This document shows, in pieces, positions 39,149 through 46,923 of a stretch of DNA of 64,000 nt (the stretch's first letter is position 1; the number at the start of each line of letters is the position of its first letter). The stretch covers positions 124,001 through 188,000 of the forward strand of contig SMDA01000004.1 in NCBI GenBank assembly GCA_004346645.1, read 5' to 3'. The DNA is from Gulbenkiania mobilis. GTDB taxonomy: Bacteria; Pseudomonadota; Gammaproteobacteria; Burkholderiales; Chromobacteriaceae. The translations under genes and the position numbers were made by a program. A model generated the notes under the pieces. The model saw only the letters and a list, made by a program, of their open reading frames with translations. It was not told where the DNA came from and ran no database searches.

Positions 39149-39166
39149 GGGTCGCCTGGGCGACCC
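39149..39166. terminator. Hairpin after the integrase
   Basis: GGGTCGCC and GGCGACCC pair with a 2-base gap, just past the integrase stop on its strand. There is no T-run. The 272-bp gap 38902-39173 otherwise shows only a CGGTTCGC repeat at 39031. Confidence 0.35.
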
Positions 39167-39173
39167 TGGGCTG

Positions 39174-40451
39174 TTACGCCACAGCCCGCCTAGGGAGGGC
39201 TAGGACGTTGCCGTGAATTTGGCCCAGGAGGTAGGCCGAAACGCGGCCCTGCGCCTCTCTGAGCGTTGCTCCAAGCGCCGAGCCGTGGATGTAGCCGCCC
39301 GTTACGCCCGGCAGCTGGTGGTTGAGCAGGAGCTTGATAGTGAATGGGTCTAGCCCAACGGCTGCGGCGGCGGTCGCGTAGGAGTGGCGCAGCGCGTGCG
39401 GATTCACCAGCCCGGCGTGCCTGACGTGGGACTGGGTGAGGTGCCCCTTGCCCGAGGTGTGCGACGGGAAGAGCCACGGGTAGTCCTTGCCGAAGACCTC
39501 GGCGTTCTCCTTGACGCGCTGGCGCAGCATATCCACGAGGAAGGCCGACAGCGGCAGGTCGAAGGCCCGCTTCGGCCCGCCCTTCGGATTGGGCACGTGG
39601 AGGAAGCCGTTCTCCAAGTCCAGGTGCTCGATGCGGGCCTCGCTGGCGGCACCCCGGCGCATGCCGGTGAAGGCCAAGAACAGATACCAGTCTCGCGTCA
39701 CCGGGTTGCGAAGCCCCTGCACCGCTGCCCAGAAGGCGGGCCAGTCGGTAACAATGACATCTCGGCGCTTCTCGTCGTTGAAATCCACCGCGTCAGTGGG
39801 AGGGGGCGGAAGGTCGCGCATCTTGCGGCGGGCGTGCCGATAGACAGCCCGGACGAGGCGCATGGTCTGGTTGGCAGCCACTGGCCCGTTGTTCTTGGTG
39901 ATGGTGCGGTGGCGCTCATCCACGCCCAGGGTGTCGTCGCCGATCTCGCGCAGCGGGCGGTCGGCCCAGTCCTTGAGGTAACGCTCGAACAGGTTCCGGT
40001 AGCCCAGGACGGTGCTCGGGCGGCGGGCCTTGCGCTCGCAGCGGTCGATGTAGGAGTCCAGCGCCTGGGCGAAGGTGAATTCCTTCTTCGGCTCCGGCAG
40101 CGCCTCGGGCTCGGCGGGCTTGTTCGGGTCGATGCCCGCCCGGAGCTGGTTGATGACCTCCTGGGCCTTCGCCCGGACGGCCTCGATGGACAGGAAGCCC
40201 TTGGCGTCGCCCAGGCGAACGCGGCGGGTGCCGAGCTTCACGCGGCGGCCTTGGGCATCGCGCTCCTCGGAGTACAGGTCGCGCTGGACAGCGAACGACT
40301 TGGAGTTCGCATTCACGACAACCATCAGCCCAGGGACGAGGGTGTCCCGGACTGAGTACGACAGGACGCGCCCGGACGTTGGGTCGCGTTCGGCGTGCGG
40401 CAGGTTCTCGACAAAGCGAATCGTGAGTTTGGTAGGTGCGAAGGTTGGCAT
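39174..40451 (-). CDS. int: Tyrosine site-specific integrase
   Basis: A 425-residue phage-type recombinase: an N-terminal DUF4102-like arm-binding domain (GRVLSYSVRDTLVPGLMVVV), a SAM-like core-binding domain (AQALDSYIDRCERKARRPST) and the catalytic domain with LAFTGMRRGAASEAR (first Arg), PHALRHSYATAA (His-x-x-Arg) and VTGGYIHGS (nucleophile Tyr). GGAG lies seven bases before the ATG at 40451. It would insert and excise the island; it sits at the end opposite the tRNA. Confidence 0.93.
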   Translation of the reverse strand: MPTFAPTKLTIRFVENLPHAERDPTSGRVLSYSVRDTLVPGLMVVVNANSKSFAVQRDLYSEERDAQGRRVKLGTRRVRLGDAKGFLSIEAVRAKAQEVINQLRAGIDPNKPAEPEALPEPKKEFTFAQALDSYIDRCERKARRPSTVLGYRNLFERYLKDWADRPLREIGDDTLGVDERHRTITKNNGPVAANQTMRLVRAVYRHARRKMRDLPPPPTDAVDFNDEKRRDVIVTDWPAFWAAVQGLRNPVTRDWYLFLAFTGMRRGAASEARIEHLDLENGFLHVPNPKGGPKRAFDLPLSAFLVDMLRQRVKENAEVFGKDYPWLFPSHTSGKGHLTQSHVRHAGLVNPHALRHSYATAAAAVGLDPFTIKLLLNHQLPGVTGGYIHGSALGATLREAQGRVSAYLLGQIHGNVLALPRRAVA

Positions 40452-40724
40452 GGCGGTGCTCCAGTTGTTGGCCCAGGGTGGCGAACCGTCCGCGAACCGT
40501 GCAGGTGCCGGACTAGGTATGCCTCTGGATGCCGAACTCTTGGCCAAACCGCCTTCGCAGCCAATCATTTTATTGAGATACGGAGCCTAAATGCCTCTAA
40601 CTGCCGCTAAATGATGGCAAAATGTGAACTTAAAATTATGAAGTGCTAAAAGGGTGGTTACCGACTGCAGCCTGTCGCGTAGGTCGCCCTGCTCTTTCCG
40701 CTATACATCCCTCGGGCCGCACGC

Positions 40725-41651
40725 ATGAACTTCCAGCAACTGCGCATCATCCGTGAAACCGTACGCCAGAACTTCAACCTGACCGAGGTGGGCAACGCGC
40801 TCTTCACCTCGCAGTCGGGCGTGAGCAAGCACATCAAGGACCTGGAAGACGAGCTGGGCGTAGCCCTCTTCGTGCGCAAGGGCAAGCGGTTTCTCGGACT
40901 GACCGAGCCCGGCAAGGAACTGCTGACAATCGTCGAGCGGATGCTGATCGATGCAGGCAATGTCAAGCGCCTGGCCGAGCAGTTCAGCCAGCGCGACGCA
41001 GGACAGCTGACGATCGCCACCACGCACACGCAGGCCCGCTATGCGCTGCCGCGCGTGGTGGCGGCGTTTCGCGAGGCCTTTCCGCGGGTTCACCTAGTGC
41101 TGCATCAGGCCAGCCCGGATGAACTGGTGCGGCTGCTGCTGGCGGGCGAGGCTGATCTGGGCATTGCCACCGAGGCGATAGCCGATGTGCCCGAGCTGGT
41201 GTCGTTCCCCTACTACAGCTGGCACCACAGCGTGGTGGCCCCGCCCTCGCATCCGCTGCACCGGACCGCTCTCACCCTGGACAGCTTGGCAAGCTACCCT
41301 ATCGTCACCTACCACCAAGGCTTCACCGGACGCGCCCGCATCGACCGGGCCTTTGCCGAAGCGGGGTTGACACCTGACATCGTGATGGCAGCCCTCGACG
41401 CCGATGTGATCAAGGCTTACGTCGAACTGGGGCTGGGGGTGGGCATCGTGGCTTCAATGGCAGTGGACCCGACCCGCGACACCGCGCTGAAGGTGGTGGA
41501 GGGCCCGGTCCTGTTCGGCCACCAGACAGCACGCATCGCGGTACGCCGCGGTCACTACCTGCGCAGCTTTGCCTACCGTTTCATCAGCCTGTGCTCACCC
41601 GCGTTGGAGGAAGGCGTGGTACGCAGCGCGCTTGATCCGGCACGCGTCTGA
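40725..41651 (+). CDS. CysB/Cbl-like LysR regulator
   Basis: A 308-residue LysR regulator close to CysB/Cbl: MNFQQLRIIRETVRQNFNLT, TSQSGVSKHIKDLEDELG and GQLTIATTHTQARYALP are CysB hallmarks. In the family it activates sulfate or alternative-sulfur assimilation genes in response to acetylserine or sulfate status. It is the first core gene right of island 1. No sulfur-uptake genes adjoin it, so its targets are elsewhere. Confidence 0.9.
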   Translation: MNFQQLRIIRETVRQNFNLTEVGNALFTSQSGVSKHIKDLEDELGVALFVRKGKRFLGLTEPGKELLTIVERMLIDAGNVKRLAEQFSQRDAGQLTIATTHTQARYALPRVVAAFREAFPRVHLVLHQASPDELVRLLLAGEADLGIATEAIADVPELVSFPYYSWHHSVVAPPSHPLHRTALTLDSLASYPIVTYHQGFTGRARIDRAFAEAGLTPDIVMAALDADVIKAYVELGLGVGIVASMAVDPTRDTALKVVEGPVLFGHQTARIAVRRGHYLRSFAYRFISLCSPALEEGVVRSALDPARV

Positions 41652-41780
41652 TCCTCCCCCTCCGCACCACCCCGACAAGCATCTGAGCCGCGCCTGACCA
41701 GAACAGTGGCCAGCCGCCTGCTCCTTATCCTCCCTCGCGCGTGACGTCGCTTCTTGCGGGCACCGCTCGCGCACTATGCC

Positions 41781-41848
41781 CTGCTATTTCCTGGCACAAC
41801 CGCAGTACACAATGAAATAGCAGTACATGTTCATAGGACAATTTCATT
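41781..41848 (+). promoter_or_regulatory. Two mutually exclusive hairpins before the OmpA-like gene
   Basis: CTGCTATTTC (41781-41790) pairs exactly with GAAATAGCAG (41814-41823), and AATGAAAT (41811-41818) pairs exactly with ATTTCATT (41841-41848). The arms share 41814-41818, so only one stem can form. The region is AT-rich and 60-125 bases before the start at 41907. Confidence 0.55.
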
Positions 41849-41906
41849 ATCATTGAACAAGTAATACCCATACTGCCATTAAATGTATTCAGCCTTGGAA
41901 TCTGCG

Positions 41907-42425
41907 ATGAAAAACAGACTTGCCTTGAGTGGCGGGCTGCTCGCCCTCTCCCTGCTGGCCGGCTGTGCCACCCCTCCCCAGCCAGGTGTCCGCGTCAGTC
42001 AGACAGCCCGTGGGGTGGAGATCAGCTCCACCGACTCCATCCTCTTCGATACCGGCAAGTACGAGGTCAATGCCGGTGGGTCGACCTTTCTGGAGCGGAT
42101 CGCCGACCTGCTCAAGAACAAGACCCGTAGCAATGTGGTGATCGAAGGTCATACCGACAATGTGGGCCGCAACGACTACAACCAAGAGCTTTCCGAACTG
42201 CGGGCCCTGTCCGTGGTAAAGGCACTGGTTGATCGCGGTGTGTCCAAAACCCGCATGAAGGCCATCGGTTACGGCGCCTCCCGTCCCGTGGCCGACAACG
42301 GAAGTGAAGCGGGACGCCGCATGAACCGGCGGACCGACATCATCATCCTAGGCGAGAAAAAGGAAAACCTCGGCACAGACCTTCTCTCCGACCTGAAGAG
42401 TCGCATCAAGAACCTGTTCCAGTAA
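41907..42425 (+). CDS. OmpA-family lipoprotein
   Basis: A 172-residue outer-membrane lipoprotein: signal peptide with lipobox LSLLAGC (Cys near residue 20), a short linker, then a peptidoglycan-binding OmpA C-terminal domain with VVIEGHTDNVGRNDYNQELS, LRALSVVKALVDRGV and SEAGRRMNRRTDIII. The ATG at 41907 gives the correct signal peptide; the ATG at 41883 would add eight residues. It probably tethers the outer membrane to peptidoglycan. It precedes three zinc-ribbon proteins. Confidence 0.92.
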   Translation: MKNRLALSGGLLALSLLAGCATPPQPGVRVSQTARGVEISSTDSILFDTGKYEVNAGGSTFLERIADLLKNKTRSNVVIEGHTDNVGRNDYNQELSELRALSVVKALVDRGVSKTRMKAIGYGASRPVADNGSEAGRRMNRRTDIIILGEKKENLGTDLLSDLKSRIKNLFQ

Positions 42426-42484
42426 GTTGTCCGCCCCGCGCCGCCCGCCGGCGCGGCCCGCCCCAAAGCAAGAAAGAGTGCACC

Positions 42485-44185
42485 ATGGCTGAGTGTATAG
42501 CCTGTCGCAAACCCAACCCCGAACACGCAAAGTTCTGCCAGTTCTGCGGGACTTCACAGCCCTCCCCCTCCTCGGTGGACTGCGCGTCCTGCCCAGCGTG
42601 CAACCATGCCAACCCTGCGAGGCGCAAGTTCTGTGCGGCCTGCGGCCACCCGCTCAAGACAGCAGCAGACGAAGCTGCCGTGCCCACAAGCAATACCCTG
42701 GTGGTGCCAGCAGACACGGAAGAGCCCGTTCCGGTCTCCTGTCCGGCGTGCGAGGCCACCAATAGGCCGGGGCGCAAATTCTGCCAAGCCTGTGGCGTCA
42801 GCCTGCTGAGGGCGCACACGCCCTCCGGGGAAAGCGGGGCCGCTACCGAACCGCAGTCAGCCGGGCTCGACACAGTGGCAACGTCCGGCGCGGACGTCCA
42901 CAACGCGGACCGCTCTGTCGGACAGACTGAGCAGTCCACCCAGCCCACGCAAGCAAAGGCCAACCCCGAGCTGCCCTCTGCCACGGTGCCAGTCAACCAA
43001 GTGCCCGCCATGACACCGATGGCCACCCCCGTACCGGCGGCGATGACGTTGGCGCAGGAGGACCCTTTCTCCGGTTGCCCGCAAGCTCCTTCGGACAACC
43101 TTCCTCCAACAATCTCCACCGTGTCACCCCTGCCCTCCATGCCGTACAGCGAAGACCCGGTACCGACCAAAATTGCCACACCAGCCGAAGTGGGCGGGGG
43201 CCAATCTAAGGCAGCCCAGTCCGCTCCCGAGCCCGCAACTTCGGCCAACCCTCCTGAAACCACTGCCGTGGTGGAGAAAGCCATTTCCGCTGCAGAAGAA
43301 CAGGAAGTTCAAGCGAGTGGGGCAGGCCCAGAAGTATCCTCTACTGCCATGCCCGCTGCTGAAGATCGGGACCGACTGCCAAGCACTCTCATCGAGCACT
43401 CACAACCCGTACCGACCTTCATGGACGGTCGCATAGAGGAAGAGCACCCAGCCTCAGTCGAACCGGCGTCGACAGACCCCAGCCCAGCCAGCCCGGGCAG
43501 CCCCCCTTACCGCAAGGCCCCGGCTGACGAACCGGCTACGGCAGAGGTCACCCCCACCCACCCCGATCCGACTACCGACGGTCCTGCTCCCACCGAACCC
43601 CGCCGCCCAGAGGACGAGCAACTAGCCCCGGGTATCTCTGGCCTGACGGTCCCTAAGGCTCCCTCCGACACTGCGAAATCTCAACGGCGTGTTTCCGGAA
43701 TACAGAAGTGGATGTATGCCCTGGTCGGTCTGGTGGGCACCGTTGCGGTGGTCGTGGGAGGGGTATGGCTGAGCCAGAAACCGCAGCAGACAGGGCAGGT
43801 TGCCAAGACCGCAGCCAGTGGCCCAGTGGCAGACACCCCGCAGACCCTGGCACCCGGTACCCGAATAGTCGAAACCAAGGATGTACCCGCCGAAAGCAGC
43901 CCCCAACCGGCCCCTCCTCCTAGCGTTCCGGACGATCCGCCAGCCGCCTCCACCCCGGCCGAGCCCGAAACTGCCCCCACGACAAAAGCCGTGACGCCCC
44001 CTGCGGCTGCGGCGGCACCCACCTCGCCAGCTGCGGAGTCCCAGGCTGAGCCCGCCAAGCCTGCACGCAACAGTGAAAACCGACCGGCTGAAGCCCGTAA
44101 GCCGTCGAGCAAGGCGGACAGCTCGGTGGAGGCCTTGCGACGCAAAAAAGAAGAGCTCTTGAGGCAGCTGCGTCAGAGCCAGTAA
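42485..44185 (+). CDS. Triple zinc-ribbon membrane protein with long disordered linkers
   Basis: A 566-residue protein. Three zinc ribbons occupy the N-terminus (CIACRKPNPEHAKFCQFC, CPACNHANPARRKFCAAC, CPACEATNRPGRKFCQAC; residues 4-105). A Pro/Thr/Ala/Glu-rich disordered region of about 290 residues follows, then one membrane helix (MYALVGLVGTVAVVVGGVWL near 408-428), a second disordered Pro/Ala region and a charged C-terminal helix (EALRRKKEELLRQLRQSQ). The ribbons would be cytosolic and the tail periplasmic. No family name is recognised. It forms a run with two more ribbon proteins. Confidence 0.75.
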   Translation: MAECIACRKPNPEHAKFCQFCGTSQPSPSSVDCASCPACNHANPARRKFCAACGHPLKTAADEAAVPTSNTLVVPADTEEPVPVSCPACEATNRPGRKFCQACGVSLLRAHTPSGESGAATEPQSAGLDTVATSGADVHNADRSVGQTEQSTQPTQAKANPELPSATVPVNQVPAMTPMATPVPAAMTLAQEDPFSGCPQAPSDNLPPTISTVSPLPSMPYSEDPVPTKIATPAEVGGGQSKAAQSAPEPATSANPPETTAVVEKAISAAEEQEVQASGAGPEVSSTAMPAAEDRDRLPSTLIEHSQPVPTFMDGRIEEEHPASVEPASTDPSPASPGSPPYRKAPADEPATAEVTPTHPDPTTDGPAPTEPRRPEDEQLAPGISGLTVPKAPSDTAKSQRRVSGIQKWMYALVGLVGTVAVVVGGVWLSQKPQQTGQVAKTAASGPVADTPQTLAPGTRIVETKDVPAESSPQPAPPPSVPDDPPAASTPAEPETAPTTKAVTPPAAAAAPTSPAAESQAEPAKPARNSENRPAEARKPSSKADSSVEALRRKKEELLRQLRQSQ

Positions 44186-44242
44186 GCCTGCCCGGCAGGG
44201 CACCCTGCCGGTAGCAGACTGCTGCTGCCGGCCTCAACCCGG

Positions 44243-45388
44243 ATGCGACACATGAAACTTTCCGAACAACTCCGTAATGCCAACGGGCTCCTGGATGCCA
44301 CCGGAGCCATCACCAACTGGCGGGCGCTAACCCTGCTGGGCCTGACTTTCGTCACCGCCGCCTTACTTCTGACCGTCTGCCTCGCGTCGAACAACGGTTT
44401 CCTCGCTTTTGTGGGCGCCTTACTATTCGGCCTCACGCTGTTTTATGGCGGCAATGCCGTGGGTATCACCCTGATGGATGCGGCAGCCAACGAAGGCAGG
44501 GTGCGCCCGATGGCAACCGCAGTGATGGTGTCGCTATTCAGCAGCCATCGGCTGATCGTGCTCGCCCTCTTGGCTGCGCTGGTCATGACCGCGCTCTTCT
44601 TGGTGGTGGCCCTGGCGCTTTTCCTCTGCAAGATTCCGGTGCTGGGACCCTTGCTCACGGTGGTGGTTTTGCCGGTGGGCGCCCTGCTCGTCGGTCTGAG
44701 CTTCTTCGTGTTCAACTTCGTGTTCTATCCAATGGCGGCCGCTGCGGTATGGAACGGCGCAGGTATCCGCGAAACCATCAGTCACCTGCTCGCGATCGCC
44801 CGCCAGAAGCTGGCTTCGGTACTGATCCAGGAAGTGCTGCTGATGCTGCTGGTGGGGTTAATCAGCCTTTTCATCGGCATCGTGGTGTTCTATGGCTTGT
44901 TTGTGGTCGGCAGCATGGCTAGCGGCATTCTGGTACCGGAAGGGCTGACCAGGATGCTGCTGATGGGCGGGCCTGCCATGCTGCTGGGCATGGGCGGTGG
45001 CGAGGGCAGCGGGGCATACATGATGGCCATGAGCGTGGGTGCAGGCCTGCTGATCGCCATCGGCATGATCATTCCCGGCCTGATCACCCTGCAGGGCTAC
45101 TGCCAGATCTACCTCAGCTCCCTGGAAGGACTGGATGTGGCCCACGCCCGGCAGCTGGTGGAGGAAGGGAGCGCGGCCCTGCGGCGCAAGCAGGAGGAGA
45201 TGCGTCGGCGGCTGGAAGAAACCCAGCGCAAAACTGCCCAACCGGGGACCAGTACACCCGTGGTTGCGCCCACGACCGCTTCGGCCAACCCTTCCACCGC
45301 GGCAGCGGCCGTCTGCCCGGCCTGCCATACCGTACCGGAAGAGCCCGATGGCAAGTTCTGCGGCGAATGCGGTCATCAACTGAGGTAA
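44243..45388 (+). CDS. Polytopic membrane protein with C-terminal zinc ribbon
   Basis: A 381-residue inner-membrane protein with about six or seven hydrophobic segments between residues 25 and 295. A charged helix (EEGSAALRRKQEEMRRRLEE) follows, then a linker and a final zinc ribbon (CPACHTVPEEPDGKFCGECG). The ribbon matches those of its neighbours, which suggests that the three proteins work together. Function unknown. An alternative start is the ATG at 44252. It ends 5 bases before the start of the next gene. Confidence 0.75.
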   Translation: MRHMKLSEQLRNANGLLDATGAITNWRALTLLGLTFVTAALLLTVCLASNNGFLAFVGALLFGLTLFYGGNAVGITLMDAAANEGRVRPMATAVMVSLFSSHRLIVLALLAALVMTALFLVVALALFLCKIPVLGPLLTVVVLPVGALLVGLSFFVFNFVFYPMAAAAVWNGAGIRETISHLLAIARQKLASVLIQEVLLMLLVGLISLFIGIVVFYGLFVVGSMASGILVPEGLTRMLLMGGPAMLLGMGGGEGSGAYMMAMSVGAGLLIAIGMIIPGLITLQGYCQIYLSSLEGLDVAHARQLVEEGSAALRRKQEEMRRRLEETQRKTAQPGTSTPVVAPTTASANPSTAAAAVCPACHTVPEEPDGKFCGECGHQLR

Positions 45389-45393
45389 GCGAC

Positions 45394-46437
45394 ATGGGTC
45401 TTTTCTGCACGGAATGCGGGCAGCGCAAGGAAAGCGCTGATGCCCTGTTCTGCACCCACTGCGGGCATCGCTTCCCGTCTGGCACCACCGTTTTTCAGCC
45501 TACCCTAGCGCCTCTCGCCAGCGACCCTCTTCGGTCACCGGCTGCTTCCCTGCGTCGACCCGGCAAACGCACCCTGCTCCTCGGTGGGGCAGGGTTGGCA
45601 CTGCTTTTCGCTCTTGGAGCCGGCGTCGCCTACTACATGCGTCCCCCGGCCGCGACACCCGAAGCGTACACCGAGGCCATCAACCACCATCTGGCTAGCC
45701 ATCGCGAGCAGGCACAGGACAAGGTCTGCCTGAGCAACTTCCCGTATGCGACCAATCCGGTCTTTACCAACGCGTCGGACACAGCCACCAATCACTGGCT
45801 AGATCTGCTGGTGAAGGCCGGTCTTTACCGGCAGCCCGATACCCTCACCGAAGGTTTCTGGACCAAGCTGCGCTACACCCAAACCGATAAAGGGCACACA
45901 GTACTGAAGGAAGGACGTTTGTGCCTGGCAAAAGGGCTGAAGGTGGAACGCATCGAATCTGTACTTCCACCCGAAACCATCGCAGGCGCCTTGGTAGGCA
46001 AAGCGGTTTTCAGCACCACCTTGGACGCGCCGGCCGACTGGGTGACCGAGGAAATGCGCAGAGAGCTGCCCGGTGAAGGCCATCTGACCGGGCAGACCCT
46101 GCTGCTGACGGTACAGGATGGCGCGTGGCAGGTCATGGATGCGGCACAGCTGCAGCGCTCGCAGATGGCGCAAGCCCCTTCCCCGGAAGCTGGAACATCG
46201 GGGCTGCGTGGTTGGTGGCAGCGACTGACCGGCCCCACCGAACCTGACGATGACGCCATCTGGACAGCGCTGATGCCGCATGTACACGGTCTGAGCCGCG
46301 AAGCGCTGCAGTTTCGCAAGGGTTCGTGTGAACGCCAAGCCGAGGGGCGTTTTCGTTGTGTCATCCACCTGGGCGATCGGGAGGAACGGATTTCACTGAT
46401 GCGCGAGGGAGAGAGCTGGGTGCTGCAAGACGAGTGA
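45394..46437 (+). CDS. Zinc-ribbon single-pass membrane protein
   Basis: A 347-residue protein: N-terminal zinc ribbon (CTECGQRKESADALFCTHCG; residues 5-24), a basic linker, one membrane helix (TLLLGGAGLALLFALGAGVA, about 60-80) and a periplasmic globular part of about 260 residues with two related-looking segments (VLKEGRLCLAKG and LQFRKGSCERQAEG around paired Cys). It is last in the zinc-ribbon operon, coupled to the previous gene by AGGTAAG at its start and followed by a strong terminator. No family recognised. Confidence 0.72.
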   Translation: MGLFCTECGQRKESADALFCTHCGHRFPSGTTVFQPTLAPLASDPLRSPAASLRRPGKRTLLLGGAGLALLFALGAGVAYYMRPPAATPEAYTEAINHHLASHREQAQDKVCLSNFPYATNPVFTNASDTATNHWLDLLVKAGLYRQPDTLTEGFWTKLRYTQTDKGHTVLKEGRLCLAKGLKVERIESVLPPETIAGALVGKAVFSTTLDAPADWVTEEMRRELPGEGHLTGQTLLLTVQDGAWQVMDAAQLQRSQMAQAPSPEAGTSGLRGWWQRLTGPTEPDDDAIWTALMPHVHGLSREALQFRKGSCERQAEGRFRCVIHLGDREERISLMREGESWVLQDE

Positions 46438-46463
46438 ATCTCGTTAGCCTCCGCCCTTCCCGG

Positions 46464-46486
46464 CCCCGCCTCGTGGCGGGGTTTTT
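46464..46486 (+). terminator. Rho-independent terminator of the zinc-ribbon operon
   Basis: CCCCGCC-TCGT-GGCGGGG followed directly by TTTTT, 27 bases after the last stop codon. Confidence 0.93.
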
Positions 46487-46530
46487 GCATTGGAGCGGGC
46501 GCTGGGAAGCGCCACGCCCTAACAGCAGAA

Positions 46531-46565
46531 CGTCCGTGCGCCGTCAGGTTGGCAGCGCACGGACG
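46531..46565. repeat. 11-bp inverted repeat abutting the Tn7-like insertion
   Basis: CGTCCGTGCGC (46531-46541) and GCGCACGGACG (46555-46565) pair exactly around a 13-base loop and end 6 bases before the transposon tip. It may be part of a terminator at the original target site. Confidence 0.6.
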
Positions 46566-46571
46566 AGCGGA

Positions 46572-46719
46572 TGTAGACAAACAATAAAGATTCATCATGC
46601 CTATAACGCAAAGCATTGTTGCGAATAGGCATGCAATCTTTCATAGACAAATAAAGATGCAGCGTGAAGATTGAGCTGTAACACAAGTCTCACCCCATGA
46701 TGAACAATAAAGTTTCATC
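46572..46719. repeat. Tn7-like left end with three TnsB-type sites
   Basis: Sites: AACAATAAAGATTCATC (46580-46596), GACAAATAAAGATG (46646-46659, one base shorter core) and AACAATAAAGTTTCATC (46703-46719). The first and third match at 16 of 17 positions. Tn7 TnsB sites share the core GACAATAAAG, and the Tn7 left end carries three spaced sites over about 150 bp, as here. A 38-bp palindrome with arms CATGCCTAT/ATAGGCATG (46596-46633) lies between sites one and two. The rest of 46720-46923 shows no gene. Confidence 0.85.
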
Positions 46720-46923
46720 TCAGCTGAGATGCACTTGGGGCTCTTCTTATACACACGTGCAGTTCACAAGGCTGCGTGAAACACTGTACTCAAATCGCAC
46801 CAGCAGAGCAGCCTCAGGGAGCCAAGTCTTCCTTGCACCCAAACACGGATGGATGCCCCCTGCACACCTTTCTCCACACCTGTAGCGGAGGCAAGAAGAG
46901 TCTTGTGCACCCAGCCAGGATGC

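Larger units (their letters stand above)
28223..40499. repeat. Island-specific GCGAACCG and GGCCCAGG repeats
   Basis: GCGAACCG or its complement occurs in non-coding DNA at 28223, 29294, 29312, 30055, 31694, 39031, 40481 and 40492. GGCCCAGG occurs in non-coding DNA at 29333, 31621, 32964, 33010, 33110 and 40470. The two motifs are often next to each other (29310-29340, 40470-40499). They mark both ends of the island and may be binding sites for its integrase or regulators. Confidence 0.5.
28007..40638. repeat. 11-bp direct repeats flanking the island
   Basis: ACTTAAAATTA occurs at 28007-28017 and again at 40628-40638, just outside the tRNA and just upstream of the integrase. They could be remnants of attachment sites, but the match does not extend further and the tRNA would then lie inside the element. 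Weak evidence. Confidence 0.25.
28204..40640. mobile_element. Integrase-bearing island resembling a phage satellite
   Basis: Between tRNA-Leu and the core regulator at 40725 lie an integrase, an AlpA-like HTH, a primase-helicase, an origin-like repeat region, a small-terminase-like gene and an R-M pair, plus seven or more unknown small proteins. No portal, large terminase, capsid or tail gene is present. This fits a PICI/P4-type satellite. Exact ends are not established: no duplicate of the tRNA 3' end is found near 40.6 kb. TTCGGCCAA, common in the core, is absent here, supporting foreign origin. Confidence 0.75.

Noticed and set aside
28119..40640. Classical tRNA 3'-end attachment duplication for island 1
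   Set aside because: I looked for the T-arm and CCA end of the tRNA-Leu in 40450-40725 and found no copy, so integration into the tRNA 3' end is not shown.
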